A DNA stretch of 64,000 nucleotides from Microbacterium immunditiarum (GTDB taxonomy: Bacteria > Actinomycetota > Actinomycetes > Actinomycetales > Microbacteriaceae), in NCBI RefSeq assembly GCF_013409785.1, contig NZ_JACCBV010000001.1, positions 558,001-622,000 on the forward strand. Direction: 5' to 3'. Numbering within the stretch: the first letter of the stretch is position 1; each line of letters opens with the position of its first letter. The notes beneath the pieces were generated by a model that did not search any database, had not been told where the DNA came from, and was given only the letters and a program-made list of their open reading frames with translations. Made by a program: the position numbers and the translations under genes. Below are positions 60,986 through 64,000 of the stretch, one piece after another.

Positions 60986-63211
60986 ATGACCGTGACCTCC
61001 CCTGCACCGGGATCACCCGGACGCCCGGCGCGCCGACGCTACGCCGGCGCGCTCGCAGTGGTCGGTGCGGTCGTCGCGCTCGTCACGGCGCTCCTGCTGC
61101 CGGGTGCTGCATTGACGGCGAGGGCGGATGCCTCGCCCACCCCCACTCCCACCCCGACGCTCTCCGGTGAGACCGTCTTCACGCTCGCGCCCGTCGGCAA
61201 CGGAATCGTGCGCCCGGGCGAAGCGCTCACCGTGTCGGTCTCCGTCCGGAACGAGACGCCGCTCGCGGTTCCCGCGGGCGGAGTCACCCTGTCACTCGGC
61301 CGGAGTGCGCTGCCGAACCGCTCCGCACTGCGGGCGTGGCTCGCCGGCGACACGGATGGGGTCGCCGTCGCACCGGTAGGCGACATCGTCCTCGAAGCGA
61401 TCGAGCCCGAAGACGAGCGGTCCGCCGCGATCGCCGTCCCCGCCGACAGCCCCGCGCTCGCGGGCCTGGCCCCCGGCGTGTATCCGCTCGTCGCGACGTA
61501 CGCGCTGCCGTCCGGGCCGCTCGTCTCGACGAGTGCGATGATCGTGCCCGACGACGCGTCGCCCGCCGTCGGAGTCGGCGTCCTCGTTCCCCTCACCGCA
61601 CCGCCGCTCACCGAGGGGCTCCTCACCGCCGATCAGCTCGCCGAGTTCACGGCCCCAGGCGGATCGCTCGCGAACCAGCTCGACGGCGTGGCCGGGACGT
61701 CCGCGATCCTCGCAATCGACCCCGCGATCGTCGCGGCCATCCGCGTGCTCGGCGACGCGGCCCCTGAGTCGGCCCTGGCGTGGCTCGATCGACTCGAGTC
61801 CCTCCCCAACGCGCGCTTCGCGCTGCAGTACGGCGACGCGGATGCCGCGGCCCAGCTCAACGCGGGCATCGATCCGCTCGAGCCGACGTCGCTCACCGCG
61901 TACATGAACGTGGCCGACTTCCCGCCGCCCACGGCCACGCCCACACCGGACGACAGCGCCTCGCCCACGACGTCTCCCGAGACGCCGAGCCCATCGCCCA
62001 CGGTCGATCCGGATGCCCCGGTGCTCCCGACCCTCGACGAGCTGCTCGACGTCGGCGCTTCGCGCGCGAACGTCTACTGGCCCGCGACCGGCACCGCGAG
62101 CGCGGCTGTCGTGGACGCACTCTCCGCGCTGGGCTCCGAGGAGGACCCGGCTCTCACGATCCTGTCCTCCGGCGACACGGCCGCGGGGCGCAGTGGCGGA
62201 ACGGTGACCGCCCACGGGGCATCCGGCGATGCCGAGCTGCTGGTCTACGACGCCGACGTCTCCGCCGCCCTGGACTCCGCTTCGTCGTTCGACGGCACAG
62301 CCGGTCGCGGCGCCCCGCTCACCGCTGCGACGGCGTACCTCACCTTCGCGATGGCGGAGTCGGCCGGCGCGTCGATCCTCGTGACGCTCGACCGCGGCGC
62401 CGACCGCTCGCACACCGCCATCCGCGCCGCGATCCACGCCGCAGCCGATGCGCCGCGCGCGGCCGAGGCGTCTCTCGCACTCCTCACCGCCGGGTCTGCT
62501 CGCCCCGCGCAGCTCACCGACGCCGAACCCGACCAGGCCCGCACCGACGCGGTGTCCGCGCTGACGGCCGACGAGAGCGCGATCGCGCGCTTCGCGACGA
62601 TCCTCGACGACCCGGCTCTGCTCACGGGTCCGCAGCGCGCCGAGCTGCTCCAGCTCCTCGGCAACGGGTGGCTCCCCGACCCGACGTCGTGGCAGACAGC
62701 GCTCGCCGACAATCGCGAGCAGACGCGCGCACGACTCGACTCGGTCGGGATCCTTCCGCCCAGCACGATCCAGCTCTTCGCGTACGGCGCGGGTGTGCCC
62801 GTGTGGGTCCGCAACGAGCTCCCGTACCCGGTGAACGTCGTGCTCTACGCGTCGCCCGACGACCTGCGCCTCGACGTGCAGGAGGCGACGCAGGTCACCG
62901 CGAGCGCCGCGAGCAACACCCGCGTCGAGGTGCCGGTGCAGGCGCGCGTCGGCAGCGGCGAGGTCACGGTCGAGCTCCAGTTGCGCAGCCGCACGTTCGA
63001 GCAGATCGGCGACCCGCAGTCCGCCGACGTGTGGGTGCGCGCGGAATGGGAGACGGTCGGAACGGTCGCGCTGGGCGTCGTCGTGGCGGCGCTCCTCGGC
63101 CTGGGTGTCGTGCGCACGGTCCTTCGGGCACGGCAGAGAAGGGCGGATGCCGCGGCCCGCACCTCTCGCGACGCATCCGGTCCGCGGAATGAGGACGGGG
63201 CCGGGTCGTGA
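60986..63211 (+). CDS. DUF6049-family membrane-anchored extracellular protein
   Basis: A 741-residue protein with an N-terminal signal or anchor (about residues 17-42, GALAVVGAVVALVTALLL), a Thr-Pro spacer, a large extracellular part and one C-terminal membrane helix (GTVALGVVVAALLGLGVVRTVL) with a basic tail. Features include an Ig-like N-terminal segment with VSVSVRNETPLAVPAGG. It corresponds by position and layout to the conserved gene before murJ in actinobacteria (Rv3909 in M. tuberculosis), probably aiding cell-wall synthesis; the mechanism is unknown. The ATG at 60986 lacks a good ribosome site, and an in-frame GTG lies 30 nt upstream. Its stop overlaps the murJ start (GTGA). Confidence 0.82.
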   Translation: MTVTSPAPGSPGRPARRRYAGALAVVGAVVALVTALLLPGAALTARADASPTPTPTPTLSGETVFTLAPVGNGIVRPGEALTVSVSVRNETPLAVPAGGVTLSLGRSALPNRSALRAWLAGDTDGVAVAPVGDIVLEAIEPEDERSAAIAVPADSPALAGLAPGVYPLVATYALPSGPLVSTSAMIVPDDASPAVGVGVLVPLTAPPLTEGLLTADQLAEFTAPGGSLANQLDGVAGTSAILAIDPAIVAAIRVLGDAAPESALAWLDRLESLPNARFALQYGDADAAAQLNAGIDPLEPTSLTAYMNVADFPPPTATPTPDDSASPTTSPETPSPSPTVDPDAPVLPTLDELLDVGASRANVYWPATGTASAAVVDALSALGSEEDPALTILSSGDTAAGRSGGTVTAHGASGDAELLVYDADVSAALDSASSFDGTAGRGAPLTAATAYLTFAMAESAGASILVTLDRGADRSHTAIRAAIHAAADAPRAAEASLALLTAGSARPAQLTDAEPDQARTDAVSALTADESAIARFATILDDPALLTGPQRAELLQLLGNGWLPDPTSWQTALADNREQTRARLDSVGILPPSTIQLFAYGAGVPVWVRNELPYPVNVVLYASPDDLRLDVQEATQVTASAASNTRVEVPVQARVGSGEVTVELQLRSRTFEQIGDPQSADVWVRAEWETVGTVALGVVVAALLGLGVVRTVLRARQRRADAAARTSRDASGPRNEDGAGS

Positions 63212-64000
63212 GCGGAATCGGTCGCGCAAGCGCGCTCATCGGCGCCGGAACCGTCGTCTCGCGATTGACGGGCTTCCTGCGGGCGATCGTGCTCGTCTCG
63301 GCGATCGGCGCGGTGACCGGTGCCGGGAACGCGTTCGCGATCGCCAACCAGCTGCCGAACAACATCTACGCGATCGTGTCGACGGGTCTGCTGACGGCGA
63401 TCGTCGTTCCGCAGATCGTCAAGGCGGCGGCCCACGATGACGGCGGTCGGGCATTCATCTCGAAGCTCTTCACGCTCGGCACGGTCACGCTCCTCGCGGT
63501 CACCGCGGTCGCGGTGGTCGCCGCCCCATGGCTCGTCCAGCTCTACGCGCCGAAGTTCCCGCCCGACCAGCAGGCTCTCGCGACCGCGTTCGCGTACTGG
63601 TGCCTGCCGCAGATCTTCTTCTACGGCCTCTACGCGCTCGTCGGCGAGTCACTCAATGCGCGACGCGTGTTCGGCCCGTTCACGTGGGCGCCGATCGTCA
63701 ACAACCTCGTCTCGATTGCCGGCTTCGTCGTCTTCATCGTGCTGTTCGGCCAGACGGAGTCGGTCACCGACTGGACACCCGCGATGATCGCCCTCCTCGG
63801 CGGCACCGCGACGCTGGGCATCGTCGTGCAGGCCGCGATCCTGCTCGTGTTCTGGCCGAAGACCGGTCTGCATGTGCGGCCCGACTTCCGCTGGCGCGGC
63901 GTCGGACTCAATCACATCGGGCGCCTCGCCGGCTGGACGTTCCTCATGGTCGTCGCCGGGCAGATCGCAGGCCTCATCCAGTCTCAAGTGCTCTCCGAAG
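63208..64000 (+). CDS. murJ: Lipid II flippase MurJ (5' part, cut by window edge)
   Basis: Flips lipid II across the membrane for peptidoglycan synthesis (MviN/MurJ, MOP superfamily). The first 264 codons are present. The start is VSGIGRASALIGAGTVVSRLTGFLRAIVL with the conserved Arg-rich first helix. TM helices continue through FAIANQLPNNIYAIVSTGLLTAIVVPQ, AYWCLPQIFFYGLYALVGESLNARR and WTFLMVVAGQIAGLIQSQVLSE. The GTG at 63208 overlaps the DUF6049 stop, so the two are co-translated. The actinobacterial protein usually continues into a long cytoplasmic kinase-like tail beyond this edge. Confidence 0.93.
   Translation, partial: MSGIGRASALIGAGTVVSRLTGFLRAIVLVSAIGAVTGAGNAFAIANQLPNNIYAIVSTGLLTAIVVPQIVKAAAHDDGGRAFISKLFTLGTVTLLAVTAVAVVAAPWLVQLYAPKFPPDQQALATAFAYWCLPQIFFYGLYALVGESLNARRVFGPFTWAPIVNNLVSIAGFVVFIVLFGQTESVTDWTPAMIALLGGTATLGIVVQAAILLVFWPKTGLHVRPDFRWRGVGLNHIGRLAGWTFLMVVAGQIAGLIQSQVLSE

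Noticed and set aside
1..64000. tRNA, rRNA, CRISPR arrays, insertion sequences, integrases
   Set aside because: Intergenic regions were read for cloverleaf or repeat-spacer patterns and genes for transposase or integrase motifs; none was convincing. tRNAscan-SE and ISfinder could still reveal something missed by eye.

Overview
The window is about 64 kb of very GC-rich DNA with dense, often overlapping genes. It reads as the chromosome of a Microbacterium-like actinobacterium (Microbacteriaceae). The evidence is the actinobacterial housekeeping content and order (rpsF-ssb-rpsR-rplI-dnaB, and cca ... DUF6049-murJ), GTG starts, a sortase-E type LAATG surface signal, CUT2 and dipeptide ABC importers and an NDMA-type alcohol dehydrogenase. 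murJ lies close to the replication origin in actinobacteria, so oriC is probably beyond the right edge.

Layout, left to right. (1) 1-6.7 kb: dnaB (leftward), a 602-bp gap with a DnaA-box cluster, two genes for exported proteins (one proline-rich, one internally duplicated with a LAATG sorting signal), then the leftward operon rpsF-ssb-rpsR-rplI. (2) 6.9-22.1 kb: a catabolic island. A seven-gene leftward operon (MBL lactonase-like, SDR, two HIBADH-family dehydrogenases, cupin, CMD-like protein, GntR) diverges from a seven-gene rightward operon (NDMA-type alcohol dehydrogenase, CUT2 ABC importer, HbpS/GlcG protein, SDR). SMP-30 lactonase, LLM flavin oxidoreductase and a second GntR follow. Operator-like palindromes sit in the control regions of both halves. 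(3) 22.2-24 kb: an acyl-CoA dehydrogenase remnant with the middle deleted, and a membrane protein of unknown function. (4) 24-29.6 kb: a complete dipeptide/oligopeptide ABC importer. (5) 29.7-31.1 kb: cca. (6) 31.4-59.1 kb: one uninterrupted leftward gene of about 27.7 kb encoding an exported protein of about 9,220 residues. (7) 59.3-64 kb: an NPPF-motif methyltransferase, a DUF6049 membrane-anchored protein and the 5' part of murJ.

The giant gene is the outstanding feature. It has a Sec signal peptide, an N-terminal metzincin-like site (HEIGHLLGRAD plus a Met-turn), thousands of residues of beta-strand repeats of the filamentous-adhesin type, Calx-beta-like and RTX-like calcium-binding segments, six DUF11-like repeats each carrying a D-x-DGDG loop, a TPGFWKNN segment and a terminal Calx-beta domain. 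No cell-wall anchor is visible. Its promoter, leader and start codon (59105-59234) recur as a diverged copy just after its stop codon (31237-31373). That copy leads to a five-codon dead-end frame and a strong hairpin, so it may be the fossil of a lost paralogue or a small RNA that mimics the giant mRNA leader.

Functions in the catabolic island come from family motifs only. An import, oxidation, lactone formation and lactone hydrolysis scheme fits the gene set, but the substrate is not evident. No tRNA, rRNA, CRISPR array, transposase or phage gene was recognised.
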